Positions 11,715-24,667 of a stretch of DNA of 64,000 nucleotides are shown here, one piece after another. Origin of the DNA: Lasiosphaeris hirsuta (lineage: Eukaryota > Ascomycota > Sordariomycetes > Sordariales > Lasiosphaeriaceae). The stretch covers positions 1,426,001-1,490,000 of the forward strand of contig JAUKUA010000003.1 in assembly GCA_030549175.1 (NCBI GenBank). Direction: 5' to 3'. Below the pieces are notes generated by a model that made no database searches, was not told where the DNA came from, and saw nothing but the letters and a program-made list of their open reading frames with translations. The position numbers were made by a program, and so were the translations under genes. The stretch's first letter is position 1, and each line of letters begins with the position of its first letter.

Positions 11715-13637
11715 TGTGAGGCGTGTGGTGACCTGGTGGTATTTCTTGATTGTGCGATTCGACAAAGCAGCAGTCGCAAAGGCGCCTTGCGATGTGAGCG
11801 CCGAATATCAATCAAGACCAGCAGCGGGTCACGGGTGCCGGTTGCAAGTCAGTAATTATGATGCTTGTGGTGTTGATGCTGCAGCTCTGCCAATGTCTGA
11901 TGTGGATATGCAGCCAGAACAAAACTCCGAGAGACCTGAACAGACCGACTGGTTTGGTGCTGACGCAGAAAACAAACGAATGATGCAAGCGAGACTGTTT
12001 GCGGTCGAGGGAGCGACGAGGGCGAAAACAAGGCTTGATGCCAATAGTAGGTGCACTAATACGCCGGAAAATGAAGGAAGATAAAGAAAGAGGCCAAACG
12101 GGTATCAAGGACAGAAATGAGGCTGTTGTGATGGCGGGAAGAGTGTTCGACCTGAGATTTGCCAGTCGAGCCTGTGCCTAGTTTGACTTCCTGCCGTTGC
12201 GAGTCCGTTGGTTTGCGACTGGCCAAGTCCACAATCCAGGCGGTGCTGCCACAGCAACGCACCGATAGCAGTCACCCCGGCCGATAGCTGACCGATAGTG
12301 CGCTGCGATAAGACAGTGCAGAAGCGAAGACTGGGGAAGTGGGGCTCGGGATCGGCCGACGAGCCAACACCACTGGCGGCCAATCGAGTTACCGGCAAGC
12401 ACATTCTCTCCCACTGGCTGCGCAGCTGAGTTAGCACTGGCACTACTGCCCACACCGCTGGCAACGCAGGTTGAAACATCCATACATGACCGTCTTATGA
12501 GGGCATCCATGGAAGTAAACGTAGCGCCTCCCAAGACCACACATGCAGGGTAAAGGGACGGCATGCAGCTCTGAAACCGGGCCCGAGAACCTCAGTGATG
12601 CCTCCCCGAGTTCTTTCTTTCCACAAGATGGGCTAACCTGGGCTTTCACCAGGTGGTTGAGTTAGCTGCAGCATGGTCGCGTGTGATGGGGTGGTGTTGC
12701 GTCACGCCCTCCCCAATCCCAGCCTATTTCTCAAGATTTCTCGGAAATCTCATCAGAACTCTCAGCTTGAAATCCAACGTCCGTCTGCTTTGCGCCATTC
12801 TCGGTCCGCTTTCTTCATCCCGAACCCTCTCCAGAATCCTCCAGAAAACGCTTTGCCCAAACGGTGAAGGCGCTCTGCGGCAGGGTTTAGACTTCTCAAC
12901 CGCTCCTTACAGAGTCTTCAAAAGGCATTTTCGTCAAAGCGTGTTTGCATATAAATACCTTCTGGTAGCTGGCTTGTGGAAGAGCAGCGGCTTGCCCGGT
13001 GCAGATCGTGTACCTCACCGAGCGCTCCCAGGAACCAGCGGACAGGAGACGGCGCAAGGTTCTTCAATCCGACTACTTGGCTAAGGAATGTTCGAGGTAA
13101 GTTGACTTCAAGATCTCTGAGAGACCAGAGTTGTGACTGTGTGTCTGTGCTGTGCTGCGATATGTCGCGACCTGCGCCGTGGGTATTTTCCGGTGCAATG
13201 CGATACAGCTCTCCGAGAGCCTGGGAGCTTCGACCTCGAGCAATTGATGGTTGAAGGCTGGAGGCTCCCCGCAATCGAGTTGCCTTGCCCCTCCACACTA
13301 CCACCGCTACCGCCCAGCCTTGCCCAACGCTACCCTGAATCGTCATGGCCGCGGAAGCAATGGGCAGAGTCAGTGGGCGCTTTTGCTTCGCGCATCGTCA
13401 GCTTGTCAGCCCAAGGCCGTCATCGCTAGGGCCCAGCTGGAGTGTCCTACCTGGCTGCCTGTAGTGGCTCTCGTGTGGATTTTGGGGCTAACCGGCGTCG
13501 TTTTGGACAGCTGAGCTCTTGCATCAAGTGTCGTCACCCCTCACCTGTTGAGGCCAGTGTCCCCGCCGCGTCCCTAGCAAAAGGTAGAAATACGCCCCCA
13601 CGTTACCTTATTAACGATCGCCTCTCGCTTGCCCCGA
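11715..13637. other. Divergent promoter region of cdc14 and GGPP synthase
   Basis: This 1.9-kb space separates two divergent genes. Short frames on both strands lack protein character. The stretch just upstream of the synthase (about 12700-12900) is pyrimidine-rich with TTCTCAAG/TTCTCGG-like blocks, consistent with leader or promoter DNA. No regulatory site could be assigned with confidence. Confidence 0.35.
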
Positions 13638-14957
13638 ATGTTTCTGTCCAGGCGATCCTCTAAGAAGGACCACGCTACCATGGCTATACCCTCCTCGTCC
13701 GCCACCGCACCCTCGATCCCAACCCAAGGCCCCTTTCTGCAATCGCCCGCCGCAATCCCCCCACGCACCTCCTCCACCTTCTCGACGACGACGGGCAGCC
13801 AGGCAGCTGCTACCTCCCTGAACCACCTCTCCAAGGCTGCACTCCGCCCCGTGCCCGAGAGCGACTGGCTATCTAGGTCCGACGCCGGCAAGGAACCCGC
13901 CGGCGCTCCCCCCGGCCACACGCGACATCGAAGTCGTAAAGTCTCGATTACCTCGGCTGCGAGCTCCTCTTTCCTCACCGGCGCCATGACGCAGACCCCG
14001 CAGCAACCGCCAGACCCGAGCCGCTTCGCGGCAGAAGACTTCTTCTCAAATACACGGCGGACATGGTCGGATGACAAGGACAAGGTGCTCACCGGGCCGT
14101 ACGACTACCTCAACGAGCGTCCGGGCAAGGATTTCCGATCCCAGCTCATCAAGGCCTTTGACGCCTGGCTTGAGGTGCCGGAGGATAGCCTTGAGATTAT
14201 TACCAAGGTGGTCGGAATGCTGCATACGGCCTCGCTACTGGTGGACGATGTTGAGGACAGCAGCTTGCTGCGGCGGGGCTTCCCCGTCGCCCACACCATA
14301 TTTGGCGTGGCTCAGACTATCAATAGCTCCAACTACATATACTTTTGTGCGCTCCAAGAGCTCCAGAAGCTCAAGAACCCAAAGGTCATCACCATATACG
14401 CCGAGGAGCTGCTGAACCTGCACCGCGGTCAGGGGATGGACCTGTTCTGGAGGGACACGCTGACGTGCCCCACCGAGGATGACTACCTCGAGATGGTGGG
14501 CAACAAGACGGGCGGCCTCTTCCGGCTGGGCATCAAGTTGATGCAAGCAGAATCGCGGAGCCTGATCGACTGCGTGCCGCTGGTCAACATCATCGGGCTC
14601 ATCTTTCAGATCCTCGATGACTACCAAAACCTTTGGAGCCGCGAGTACACGGCGAACAAGGGCATGTGCGAGGATCTGACGGAGGGCAAGTTCAGCTTCC
14701 CCGTCATCCACAGCATCCGCTCCAACCCGACCAACCTGCAGCTGCTCAACATCCTCAAGCAAAAGACGGAGAACGAAGTTGTCAAGCGCTACGCTGTCGA
14801 TTACATGGAGAGTACTGGGAGCTTCGAGTACACACGCAAGGTCTTGGCCGTTCTGATCGAGCGTGCGCGCAAGATGACAGATGAGATTGACGAGGGTCGC
14901 GGCAAGAGTAAGGGGGTTCATAAAATCCTCGATCGTCTGATCGTGAAGGAACCGTGA
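13638..14957 (+). CDS. al-3: Geranylgeranyl diphosphate synthase
   Basis: An intronless frame of 439 residues. Trans-prenyltransferase signatures are intact: the first Asp-rich motif DDVED (about 203-207), [25 protein letters not shown], and the second Asp-rich motif DDYQN (about 327-331), with [18 protein letters not shown] after it. The enzyme adds isopentenyl diphosphate to allylic primers to make C20 GGPP, which feeds carotenoids, diterpenes and protein prenylation. al-3 of Neurospora crassa is the reference. The first 125 residues are a Ser/Thr/Pro-rich extension without the fold, as in Al-3. A second in-frame ATG at 13680 (ACCATGG) has a much better context than 13638 (weak -3 and +4), so it may be the main start. 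No secondary-metabolite genes flank it, which argues for the housekeeping copy. Confidence 0.95.
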   Translation: MFLSRRSSKKDHATMAIPSSSATAPSIPTQGPFLQSPAAIPPRTSSTFSTTTGSQAAATSLNHLSKAALRPVPESDWLSRSDAGKEPAGAPPGHTRHRSRKVSITSAASSSFLTGAMTQTPQQPPDPSRFAAEDFFSNTRRTWSDDKDKVLTGPYDYLNERPGKDFRSQLIKAFDAWLEVPEDSLEIITKVVGMLHTASLLVDDVEDSSLLRRGFPVAHTIFGVAQTINSSNYIYFCALQELQKLKNPKVITIYAEELLNLHRGQGMDLFWRDTLTCPTEDDYLEMVGNKTGGLFRLGIKLMQAESRSLIDCVPLVNIIGLIFQILDDYQNLWSREYTANKGMCEDLTEGKFSFPVIHSIRSNPTNLQLLNILKQKTENEVVKRYAVDYMESTGSFEYTRKVLAVLIERARKMTDEIDEGRGKSKGVHKILDRLIVKEP

Positions 14958-15691
14958 TGTGGAGAGAGGGAGACTAGGTGGCGAAGCGAAGCGTCTCGGC
15001 TTTTGTTTGGGTCCTTGGTTACACTTGACATGTTTTGGAAGTTTGGAGTTGCGGCTGTCACTTACTACCACAGCCCGCATGCTGCTATGGCGGGTCAACA
15101 TGTGTGTCTGTTTTACTTGATACCTCTTTTGGGAAAATCGGTTCGGTGAGTGTTATGGACCCTATAGAGGTGCGCATAAAAGGGGTGCGCAACAAACAAA
15201 GTCGCAGCGTATGTGATAAAAAAATCCCCACCTCGATGAGGTGGAGGAAGTGACCTCATATCCAGTCACGAGTTGTATCAGAACAGCCACATGTCCACAG
15301 CATGTGAATCATGCCAAATATTTGTTGCATTTTTCAATTCCCACTTGGGAGGATGTTGTTGACCCACGTACCCACATACGTTCCACAAGCGCAAAACGGT
15401 GGTTGGCGATGCGTAGCTACATACATTATGATGATCTCCCGCACTCCTGAGAACACTACAACCGCTGTGCGCGGCGGGCGTTGACGCCATGTTGCACGGC
15501 GGCAGCCCCCAATATTCTCGGGATCGGGGATCGACATAATCCACAACCATCCCCACAGACCGCCACGCGGGTAAATGCTTGGGCGACATGCAGCTTTGGT
15601 AGCAGCTGTTTGGGAATTACCATGGATTCGTAAAAACGGCGACGAACGCCAGCTTTCAGGTTTGTCGACATACTAGCAGCAACATATATGG
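14958..15691. other. Convergent 3' regions of GGPP synthase and peroxin
   Basis: This is 730 bp between two 3' ends. It contains GT/CA-poor, AT-moderate DNA without a coding signal. Near 15220-15245 there is a short inverted repeat (CCCCACCTCGATGAGGTGGAGG) that could fold in the transcript. Confidence 0.4.
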
Positions 15692-17277
15692 CTACCCCGT
15701 TGCCGTGACATTCCTCCTCTTGACCATCCGCACCCACCTCCTCCTCCTCCATTCCCCCCGCCGGCCCACCCCCTCCTCCCCCTCCTCCCAGCTGACATTC
15801 GCCCCGGGCCTATGGCCGCCCCGGACGGGTGTCCCATTCAGCTCCCCGGCAGCCAGCCCCCCGTCCCGCGCCTCCCGCTCGTGCTCGTTGTAAATGTCGT
15901 ACACCCACCGCTCGCCCTCGGTCTCCACCTCGACGCCCGTGATGATGCGCTCCTCGACCCACTCGCGGCTCCAGAGGTCCAGCGCCCACTTCTTCTCGCT
16001 CCACTGCCAGCCCTCGGGCGGGAGCACGTCCTCGAAGAAGCGGGTGCCGCGGGGCCGCTGGCCGGCGATGCGCGGCGCCGAGAGCGGGTCGTACGGCGAC
16101 GGACTGAAGAGCCATGCCTCCCACTCGCCGCTGGTAGTGGTGCTGGTGGTGGTGGTTGAGGTAGTAGTGGGGCTGTCACCGCCGACGAGGCGCTGGAGCT
16201 CAAAGATTTCCACCTCGCGGGTCTCCGGGGCCTCGTCGAGGATGATGTCGGAGCGGACCCACGAGTTGAAGGCGTCCTCGGCGGTGGTGAGGGCTTTATC
16301 GGTATCGGTACCGGTGCTAAGATATTGCGTTTTGGTCTGAGTGAGGAGGCGGCCAACGGCTGGGTGGCCCGAGCAGATGCCGGCCCAGCCGGCGGCGAGT
16401 GCAAGGAACCGCCAGGGGAGCAGGTGGGCAGCAATGGTCATGAGGGCGCAGCCGGCCGAGAGGAGGACGAAGATGGCTGACGAGAGGGCTTCGTCGGAGA
16501 AGTTGGTCTTGGGCACGACTAGGGCGATGATCTTGTCGTGGGCCACGCTGAAGTCCTCCATGACGTTCTGCAGGTCGCCCATGTTGCGGAAGAAGTCGCG
16601 CGACAGCTCCTTGACGGGCTTGACGGTGCGTGCCGGCGCCAGCGGCGGACCGCGCGGTGAGTAGCCGAGGTTGCGCACGCGGTCGGGCTCGGCTACCGGG
16701 GCCGGGTGGCGGGCGACGAACGAGGGGACAAGAATGCCGAAGAGGGCGAGGGCTAGGGGTAGAGCGCAGAGGAGATAGGGGTCTAGGCATATGAATGTGT
16801 AGACAGCGAGGAGGGACAGCGTGTGCGAAGGGCGGCGCCAGGAGAGCACGCGCAACGCCTTGGCCTGGAACTGGAAGACAACGCCGATGCGGGCGTTGAA
16901 CCGGCGAAAGTTGTTAGACATGGCCGTCACGGTGAAGCCGGGCCGCTCGGCGAAGGCGGCTGCCACATCGTCGGCGCCATCGGGAACTTGGATATGGGGG
17001 TTTCCATCCGAGCCATCCTCGACGGGTATCATCTGGTGGAGGAGTCTGCGAGCCGGTTAGACTACCAGTTTAAAGGGTATTGAAGAAGGGTGTGTGGCTA
17101 CTTTTCCAGGAGCATATCTTGTAGGCTCGCCGCCTTGATGAGACCACGACGCAGACTTCGTGCCTTTTGGGCCGGATCAGCGCCAGGCTCGTGGTGCAGC
17201 TCATCATCGCGATCGTCGCCTTCACGGAGGGCCGACTCAACGACGGTTCCGAGAAAAGCGGATGCGAGGTCGTCCAT
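15692..17277 (-). CDS. PEX24/PEX28-32 family peroxisomal membrane protein (dysferlin domain)
   Basis: Two reverse-strand exons (17277-17102, 17045-15692) join across a 56-bp intron, giving 509 residues. The splice builds the conserved LLEKLLHQMIP. Two hydrophobic regions (about residues 110-150 and 230-270) form the membrane part, and between them is the conserved stretch with LSRDFFRNMGDLQNVMEDF. The C-terminal third has DysF-type Trp-rich blocks, GWQWSEKKWALDLW and WRRRRWVRMVKR, typical of Pex24p-family peroxins (PF06398). These proteins sit in peroxisome or peroxisome-associated ER membrane and control peroxisome number, size and contacts. A low-complexity Thr/Ser run (about 350-360) lies before the DysF part. 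The paralogue (PEX24, PEX28 or PEX29 type) cannot be settled by eye. A GTAGCC donor is slightly weak, but frame and homology support it. Confidence 0.85.
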
Positions 17278-20200
17278 GGCGGGTGGTTGAAGTGGTCACT
17301 TTCACCGGTGGCACTCGTTTATGAAGTCGATGCAGACAGATGCTAACACAGAGATGTGGACGTCATTCCTTGCCCCACCACTACTACCAACTGTTCGAGT
17401 GTACTTGGTCGACACAGATGTGGCCTGATGGGTCTGGGTTTAGGTCCTCGTCCAAGACCTTCAATCCGAGAAGAAGAAGCTATGCGCAAATGTCTTGGTT
17501 GTGGCCATTCCTGTGGTGGCTCAATGGGGGTCTAACAGTGGCTGGCTTGTGGTTGGCTGGACTCGGCTGCGGGCCATCTGACGCAACAATGCGTGGCGCA
17601 AGACGTCGGACTCAAATGTCACATGTGAAAGGTGGTCAGGGCTCATCCAAATACCAGACGCCCAAGCCGTTGTGCCCTCTTCCCCCCTGCAAAGCCGGCT
17701 GCATCGAGAATCCAGGGCGGTCCGTTGTGGCAGCTGCGCATCCGGCAGCGCGCCGTGCAATGGCTGCCAGCCGGATACTAAACCACACAAAACACAAACA
17801 CTCTGGCTGTGTATATCTTGGTCCTTGTAAATGGGGGGGGTTTTTTTTTGGTTTTTTTTTTTTTCAAGTTGAAACGTTTCGGTCCAGAGCACTGGGATCG
17901 GGCGCTAGGGTCGCCCTGCAGAGCCGTCCATGTGTTTGTGCCTCCCTCCGCCTCCCTCCCTGACTACCCCGCGCCCTCGCTTCCCAGGGGCAATGGAACC
18001 CACCTGGAATGGAGTTCAGATCTGATGCAGGTGTACGGATAGTGTAGCAAGCTCTCGCAATCTGCAGCCACAAGGGATAGAGACACCGAGTCCACCGTAC
18101 CTTATTTACGGTAGTAGGACCTGAATGTTGAAATCTCACCTCTGCCTGCGACAACATAATTCCTTTTTTGCCTGTGCACCAGGCCGCGTGGAACAGCCCG
18201 GGACAATGACCGTGTCGGCAGAGCGTGTCGCGACCGCGTCTCGAGACACGGCCAATCCTAAAATCATTTGAAAAGGTTTGGGCTTATTTGCGCTGGTATT
18301 GCGACCACATTGGCCAGTGCCTGAGACGTGCTGCAAATTAGGACGCTGGGCCTCGAGCGGGCTAGACTAGACGCTGCAACTAAAAGGAGTGGAGGCTTCA
18401 ATCTCGGCGTCCGTGTCCGGGATTTGGGGAGATTTTGTCTCGATTCTGGCCTCTGCGACTGTCGACAGTACGAAGTAAGATGCTCGTCTGCGTCAATCTG
18501 TCCTGCGGCTTTACTGCAATCCAGAATGGCGCTATGCAACGGCTTGCTTTACCGCGATGGCGTTCCATCAGAAGGCCAGCGGCTGTGAGACGGAACCGAG
18601 AACTGCTTGGGTTAATCACATTGCTTTTGCTTCATATTGGCCAAATTTCCGGCATTCATAACTGGTTCAGAGGCTGTCGCCCGACTTGCTGCTTGCCGCA
18701 TTGTGGGTTGGAAAAAGAACCTGGCTGGTGCGGGTTGCTAAGGCGGGTTCCCAAACCCGTTATAGCGAGGCCTGCTAAGCAAACAATAACATTGGCGGCT
18801 CGACCTGCGGTTCACTGCTGTTGGCGGCCCCTCTTGGAGTTTCAAACAGCAGCGTTGCCATTTGCGTCCAAGATCTGGTTCCTCCAGTTGCTGTCTCCTA
18901 AATGCCCCAGTGGCATGGCAACTACCTGCACCTGCCGTCGTCCATGTGAATCCATACCAAGATGCCTCTCCGAAACTCGTGACAATGGATATTTTGGCGG
19001 GCTGCGAGGCGGGCCCGGGACGGGATGAGCCTGTTCATGGCAGAACAAAAACCCTCGACCGGGGGGTTGATTGGCCGATAGGCACCAGAGAGCAACATAG
19101 CACGCAACTGAGATGGCTGTCGTTGAGAGTTTGCCGGATCATTAATTACTCACAGTTGGCCGCCGCAAGGGCAGCCCAGGATGTGGACGAGTCGTGAGAC
19201 GGCGGCCGAGCAATGCGTCAGCACCTGGAACGACCATCTAGGCAGATCTAGTGTGTCTGGGCACACGAAAGGAGAGAGGCCGGATGCAATTGGGAAGCAG
19301 CTTGTCCGGGCAGCTTGGGGCAGCTTTGCTCTGGGGCTGCAGGAGATTCGAGGGAATACCGTAAGGCGTGCCACTTGTCGAGGGCCTTCGGCCATTGCCA
19401 AATCGTGCCAATCCCAGAGCGCAAACTGCAGTGCGAGAGCCACTCAGAAAAGGAAACGCTTTGTGTCTTGTTGTTCTCAAACAGCAATAGGGTCGAGCCA
19501 GGGCTGAAATTCTCCATCCTCAACAATTGAATCGCGAATTGCTGCTGGTGGTCCCCTTTTTCCTGTCCCCACATTCCCCTCGATGCTGCACATCCGGGGT
19601 GTGTTGCCCAGTGAGAAGGCAAAGTCTATGCGCTTAAGCGTGCTTCTGTCGCGTACCGCTGCTTGAGTGCAGGATCCTGTGCCCACGCCCTGGCCCGGTC
19701 CACCGCCGCTGGCTGCTGCCACCTGCCAACCATCTCCCGCTCCCAAAAACATCGACCAGCGTCCCTGCACTCGTCTTCAATCCACGACACGCCCATCGCC
19801 TCGCTCGTCGCCCATCCTCGTCCGCGCGAGGTGCCAGCAGCACGTAGGTAAACACTCGCAATCCCATCGCACACCCGCACGCACGAGGCCCCGGCATCCA
19901 GCCTTCAGCACACGCTCGATCGCACCGCCCTCGTCCTCGGAATGAGGTAGCCTCCGGATTGATCTCAGCTCCCTCACCGGACTGAGGCTGCATGCTCATG
20001 CTCTGATTTGGGGGGCTTGAATCTGCATAGCTGCACCGCGAAAGACCAGGAGATAACCGTTTCTCGGGCGCCGGCCTTGTCAGGGCTTCTGTCGCATCGC
20101 CGTTCACATCGCCGCACGCTTCCCGAAGCGAGCCTCTGTCCACCTTGACGGCTTCGTGCCTGCCTTTCACCTATGAACAGAGAGCATCACGTCCCCGCTG

Positions 20201-20426
20201 GCCCCAGACGGGAAAACCAGCTACCCACCAGGTTGTTACACCTGTTGCTTCTACCTCCCACCACCCAATTACACCTACTTCACCCATCTCTCTACATCCG
20301 CATCCGCCGCACTCCGACCCTTCACCGCTGTACCCCTGCCCGCTAACATTGCTTCAATACAGGAGTAGAGAGAATACCAGTCCCACCAAGATCGGCTCTG
20401 TCCGCCGATCTGTCGCCGACGCCCCA
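17278..20426. other. 3.1-kb divergent region between peroxin and DYRK kinase genes
   Basis: No protein-like frame was found on either strand. The frame containing the kinase extends open upstream of ATG 20427 to about 20145, but without another ATG. The CT-rich stretch at about 20245-20360, ending in ATACAG, looks like a leader, possibly with an untranslated-leader intron. A G/T homopolymer tract lies at 17833-17864. Confidence 0.4.
17833..17864. repeat. G8-T9-GG-T13 homopolymer tract
   Basis: A run of eight G is followed by nine T, two G and thirteen T. It is a low-complexity tract in the peroxin/kinase intergenic space, likely length-variable between strains. No function is implied. Confidence 0.85.
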
Positions 20427-23400
20427 ATGCTGAGCGCCTCGTCCTCCAACAACCACTCTCTGTTTTCTTTCGGCGGTAGGAATGGCGCACCTGACGACAT
20501 AGGCGACTCCACCACTACATCCTTCGATTTCCTCCCGTCAGTGAGCTTCGACGACCTCCAGAGCAGCCTAGAGTCGGCATCGACAGACTTCAAGCTCACG
20601 CAGTTTCCATCACCGACAGGCCAAGGCAGCAGCATTGTCGGAGATCGGAACATTTCGGCAGAAAGCATGGTCGAGCATTCGGGTATTATGCAGACCGCTG
20701 CCAGCAGCGCGCGTGTGGCTGCTACCCAGCAGCCTTTGCCGACACGCCCATCAAGAACAGGGTCCATACTTCGCAGGCCAAGCTCGTCCAGTCGACAAAC
20801 AGGCATTGCATCTTCGACCGCCGGCCCGGGCGTCCCCGGCGCTCCCACGGCCCCGGCAGCCATGCGGCCGCGCCGTCAGAGCCACTACCCCCCGGTCTCC
20901 AATGCCAACACCGCCAAGCCCCCCAGAAAATCAGCCGGGCCTGGCGCATTTGACCCCGGTGACTATGAGGGGCGAAAGCGAAGGCCAAGCATGGCGTCTT
21001 TAACGGACAGAAATGGCGCGGATTCCACGCGCTCATCTATCGACGGTGGTTCTCGTCCCTTTGGGGATACAACGCGGAATCTCACGGGTTCGCGAGCTTC
21101 GAAAGCGAGGTCCGTGCAACCACCACCTAGGGCTAGTCAGTCTATGCTTTCTCCGGATACGAGCATCCTCACGCCGGATCACAGCCACATATCAATGGCT
21201 ATGCCTCGATCGCCCCGGACCGCTGTGAAGGGGGGAGGTACCGGAGGGTCAACGCCTTCGGGAAAGCGAACGTCGGTCATGCCAGGCGTTCCTCACGCTT
21301 CTCATGCTACCGGATTGGGTGCTAGAACGATCAGTCCCACCGACACAAGAAGGATGAAGCGCATGTCAAACATGCATCACGTCAACGGGCAGACCCAAGG
21401 TCAATCCCAGGTGTCGGCGAACCCGATGCCTCTGGCAACAGAAGTGCGGTCTTCGTCCCGCTCTCCATCCATGCTGCCACGTAAGATCTCGACACCTTCT
21501 TCGTCTCGAACCACACCAGATCCAAACAGGAAGTCGTATAGCTCAGGCCTATCGGTCGGCTCGACCAACAGTTTCAATACTGTGCGGACGTCAACTGGCT
21601 CAATTCAGGCGCGCAATTCGCAGGGAGTGAGTTCCAGGTTACCTGCCCCAAAGGCGTTGAATTTGCATAACCCTACCAATGCGGATGATGAAGAGGACGT
21701 CCCGCCAGTCCCGGCGATTCCGAAAGTGTACGAATCGCCAAAGGACTCTCCTGCTGAAATGTCGTTTTTCGACAAAAGGAAATCCAACCTAGCATTTGAT
21801 ACGAGCAGTGTTCACAGCAATTCGACTGGGAGTGTGTCGGGTGTGCCAATAAATGAACCGCCACCTGTCAAGATTCAACGTAGGGCAAGCAATCGCAAAT
21901 CGATTCACACTTCGAGGTTAGATGCAGAGAAAAAGTCCTCGGCATCACAAGCCAAGAAGAACCTTCAGCCACTCCGGCTGCCTCCGATTACTCTGGGGCC
22001 GTTGAGCACCCCTACAGCCGCCAAAATCGCTGCGTTACAGGAGCAAAACTTCTCGGACAGAAACTTGTCACCACCCCCTACAAGGCAGATTGCCAAGACT
22101 CCCACGACACCCATGACGGCGTCAAAGGGGACCTTCTTTACCAGAACTCGGGCGGAGGATAGGTCTGACGTACAGCATCTGAGAAGTAGCAGCTCTGTGG
22201 TTCGAGGCAGACGAGAGAGCCCAGCCGTAGTTGACGCAACAAGCTCGTCCGATTCTTTCACGGCTTCTGGACTGAAGACCGGGACTCAAAGATCTGGAAT
22301 GTCACCCTTCTTATCGTCGTCGGTACCGAAGGGTGGACATCTGGAGTCGGCTTTTCTGAAACGCTCCAAGACTGGAGGCGACTACACACTTCCGCTAGAC
22401 CCCGTTCCTGATGTGCCTTCCCACCAGCATAATAAACCTTCTGGCCCGCGGGCTCCGAAGCCAATTACCACAAAGCCTGCAGGAACGAAATCTCCCCCAC
22501 CACTATCCAGCCCAGACGAGCCGCCCACTCCGTCATCCATTAGTTCCCTACGACGGAAGCTCAGCTTATCTTGGAAGCGGAGCGCTTCTAAAAACAGCAT
22601 GAGCCATCTTCATGGAGACAAAGATGGCCATACTAGCTTCAAGCATGACTCCATGCCGCCGCCAAGGATCCCGATTTCGGCGACCCTGAACAACATCTCG
22701 ACAGGGAAACCCCCCAGTCCAACCCCTTCGACAAAGTCGAACGGAACTGGAACCTATCTAGAATCGCGAAGACGTAAGAGCTCTGCTTCGAGTCTGAACG
22801 CCATCATTGCACAAGAACGGAACCGCAGCGACAGCCTAGCCGCGAAGAAGGAAACAACACTCGATACTGTATCGGAGCGGTCAACACTCTCATATAACGC
22901 ATCCGTTGTGCAAAAGATCCTGAAGCCCAAGAGCTCGACCAGCACCTTGAGGCATCACGACGTATGGACCGCTGATCTGGACAAGGACGACCTGGTTGCG
23001 GAGGATGAAATGAAGAAGCTCGGTTCACGACGGAAGGAGACGGAATTGGCGGCTCGGACACTGGATGCACTCCGGAAGCGTGCCTCAGCCAAGGAACGTG
23101 TGAGCCCACAGGACGCCATTCGCATCGCTGTTCTCAACATCTACGAACGGGGCGAGATTGTGGACTATAAAGATATCTACTTCTGCGGTACCCAGAACGC
23201 TGCGAAAGTGGTTGGCGATGTTCAGTCCGAGAGCCCCAACTTTGGCTATGACGATGACCGCGGTGATTATACGATCGTGCCTGGTGATCACTTGTCGTAC
23301 CGATATGAAATCATCGATATTCTTGGAAAGGGAAGCTTCGGGCAAGTGGTGAGGTGTATTGACCACAAGACTGGCGTTTTGGTCGCCGTGAAGATCATTC

Positions 23401-24667
23401 GCAACAAGAAACGGTTCCATCAGCAAGCTCTTGTCGAAGTCAACATCCTACAAAAGCTTCGCGAATGGGTAAGTACAGCGCAAGAGCAGTTTGTGATGGC
23501 AGCAACCGACTAACAGGCTCCTAGGACCCGAAAAACAAGTATAGCATGGTCAACTTCACTCACAGTTTCTACTTCCGTGGCCATCTTTGCATTTCCACAG
23601 AACTTCTCGACATGAATCTCTACGAGTTCATCAAGTCCAACGCCTTCCGAGGCCACTCTCTGAAGCTGATCCGCAGATTTACGAAGCAGCTCCTTAGCTC
23701 CTTGAACTTGCTGAAACAACACAAAGTCATTCACTGCGACTTGAAGCCGGAGAACATCCTTCTCCGCCATCCGCTACACTCCGAGATCAAAGTAATAGAC
23801 TTCGGCTCAAGCTGCTTCGAGAACGAAAAAGTCTATACGTATATCCAATCTCGGTTTTACCGCTCTCCTGAGGTTATCCTCGGCATGACCTACGGAATGC
23901 CGATTGACATGTGGTCTCTTGGCTGCATTCTGGCTGAACTCTATACCGGCGTGCCGATTTTCCCCGGCGAGAACGAACAGGAGCAGCTGGCTTGCATCAT
24001 GGAGGTTTTCGGCCCGCCCGAGAAGCACCTCATTGAAAAGTCGACACGTAAGAAGCTGTTCTTCGACAGCATGGGCAAGCCCCGCCTCACAGTCTCCTCC
24101 AAAGGTCGCCGGCGGCGCCCGTCCTCCAAGACCCTTCAGCAAGTCCTAAAGTGTGATGACGAGCCTTTCCTGGACTTTCTAGCAAAGTGTCTTCGCTGGG
24201 ACCCAGACCGCCGCATGAAGCCCGATGAAGCCATTCGGCACGAATTCATCACGGGCCAGAAGACAGCTGTTCCCATCCCCCGGTCCTCGCTGCGCGATTC
24301 ATCCCCCAGCAAAAGAACCACGAGTCTTAGCTCGAACCCTCGGCCATTGCCAGAGCCGCCAGCAACCGCCAAGGCAAGCTCGTCGCTGCGGCCACGAGAT
24401 GCCACAGGGGTTAGTAACGTCAGTCCATTGAAGCCTAGTGCCGCCGCCGTCTCGCGGAGGACATCAGGGGTTAGCACAACCTCGAGTATAACAGGCAGCG
24501 TCGGCGGGATAAAACGCACGAGTACCGGCACGACAGCCAACTACGCAGCTGCCACGGGCTCTATCGGCGCGAGCGGTCTTCCCAGAGCCGCTGCTCGTAG
24601 CGTGAGTGCAAAGCAACAAGACCTCGCCGCGGCAGGCGCCACGGCGGCCATGAACCGGCGAGGTTAG
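20427..24667 (+). CDS. pom1: DYRK-family protein kinase, Pom1/DYRK2 type
   Basis: Two exons (20427-23468, 23525-24667) join across a 56-bp intron with GTAAGT donor and a GACTAAC branch, giving 1394 residues. About 900 N-terminal residues are Ser/Pro/Thr/basic-rich and probably disordered. Then come the DYRK homology box (YDDDRGDYTIVPGDHLSYRY), glycine loop GKGSFGQV (about 966), the AVKII lysine (about 988), HCDLKPEN (about 1084), DFGSSC (about 1107) and the autophosphorylated activation-loop YIQS. The intron splits the kinase domain after LQKLREW. Pom1 in fission yeast forms cortical gradients at cell tips and times mitosis and division-plane choice, and its long basic N-terminus binds membrane. 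The Ser-rich basic N-terminus here would fit that. A second Ser-rich tail (about 1270-1394) follows the catalytic domain. ATG 20427 is the first in-frame Met. Confidence 0.92.

Noticed and set aside
14235..15101. Reverse frame of 288 codons opposite GGPP synthase
   Set aside because: It is antisense to an intact enzyme gene with complete catalytic motifs, so it is a shadow frame.
18435..19028. Forward frame of about 197 codons upstream of the DYRK kinase
   Set aside because: Composition is Cys/Arg/Leu-random, no domain or splice continuity, and reverse frames of similar length overlap it. It looks like chance in GC-rich DNA.
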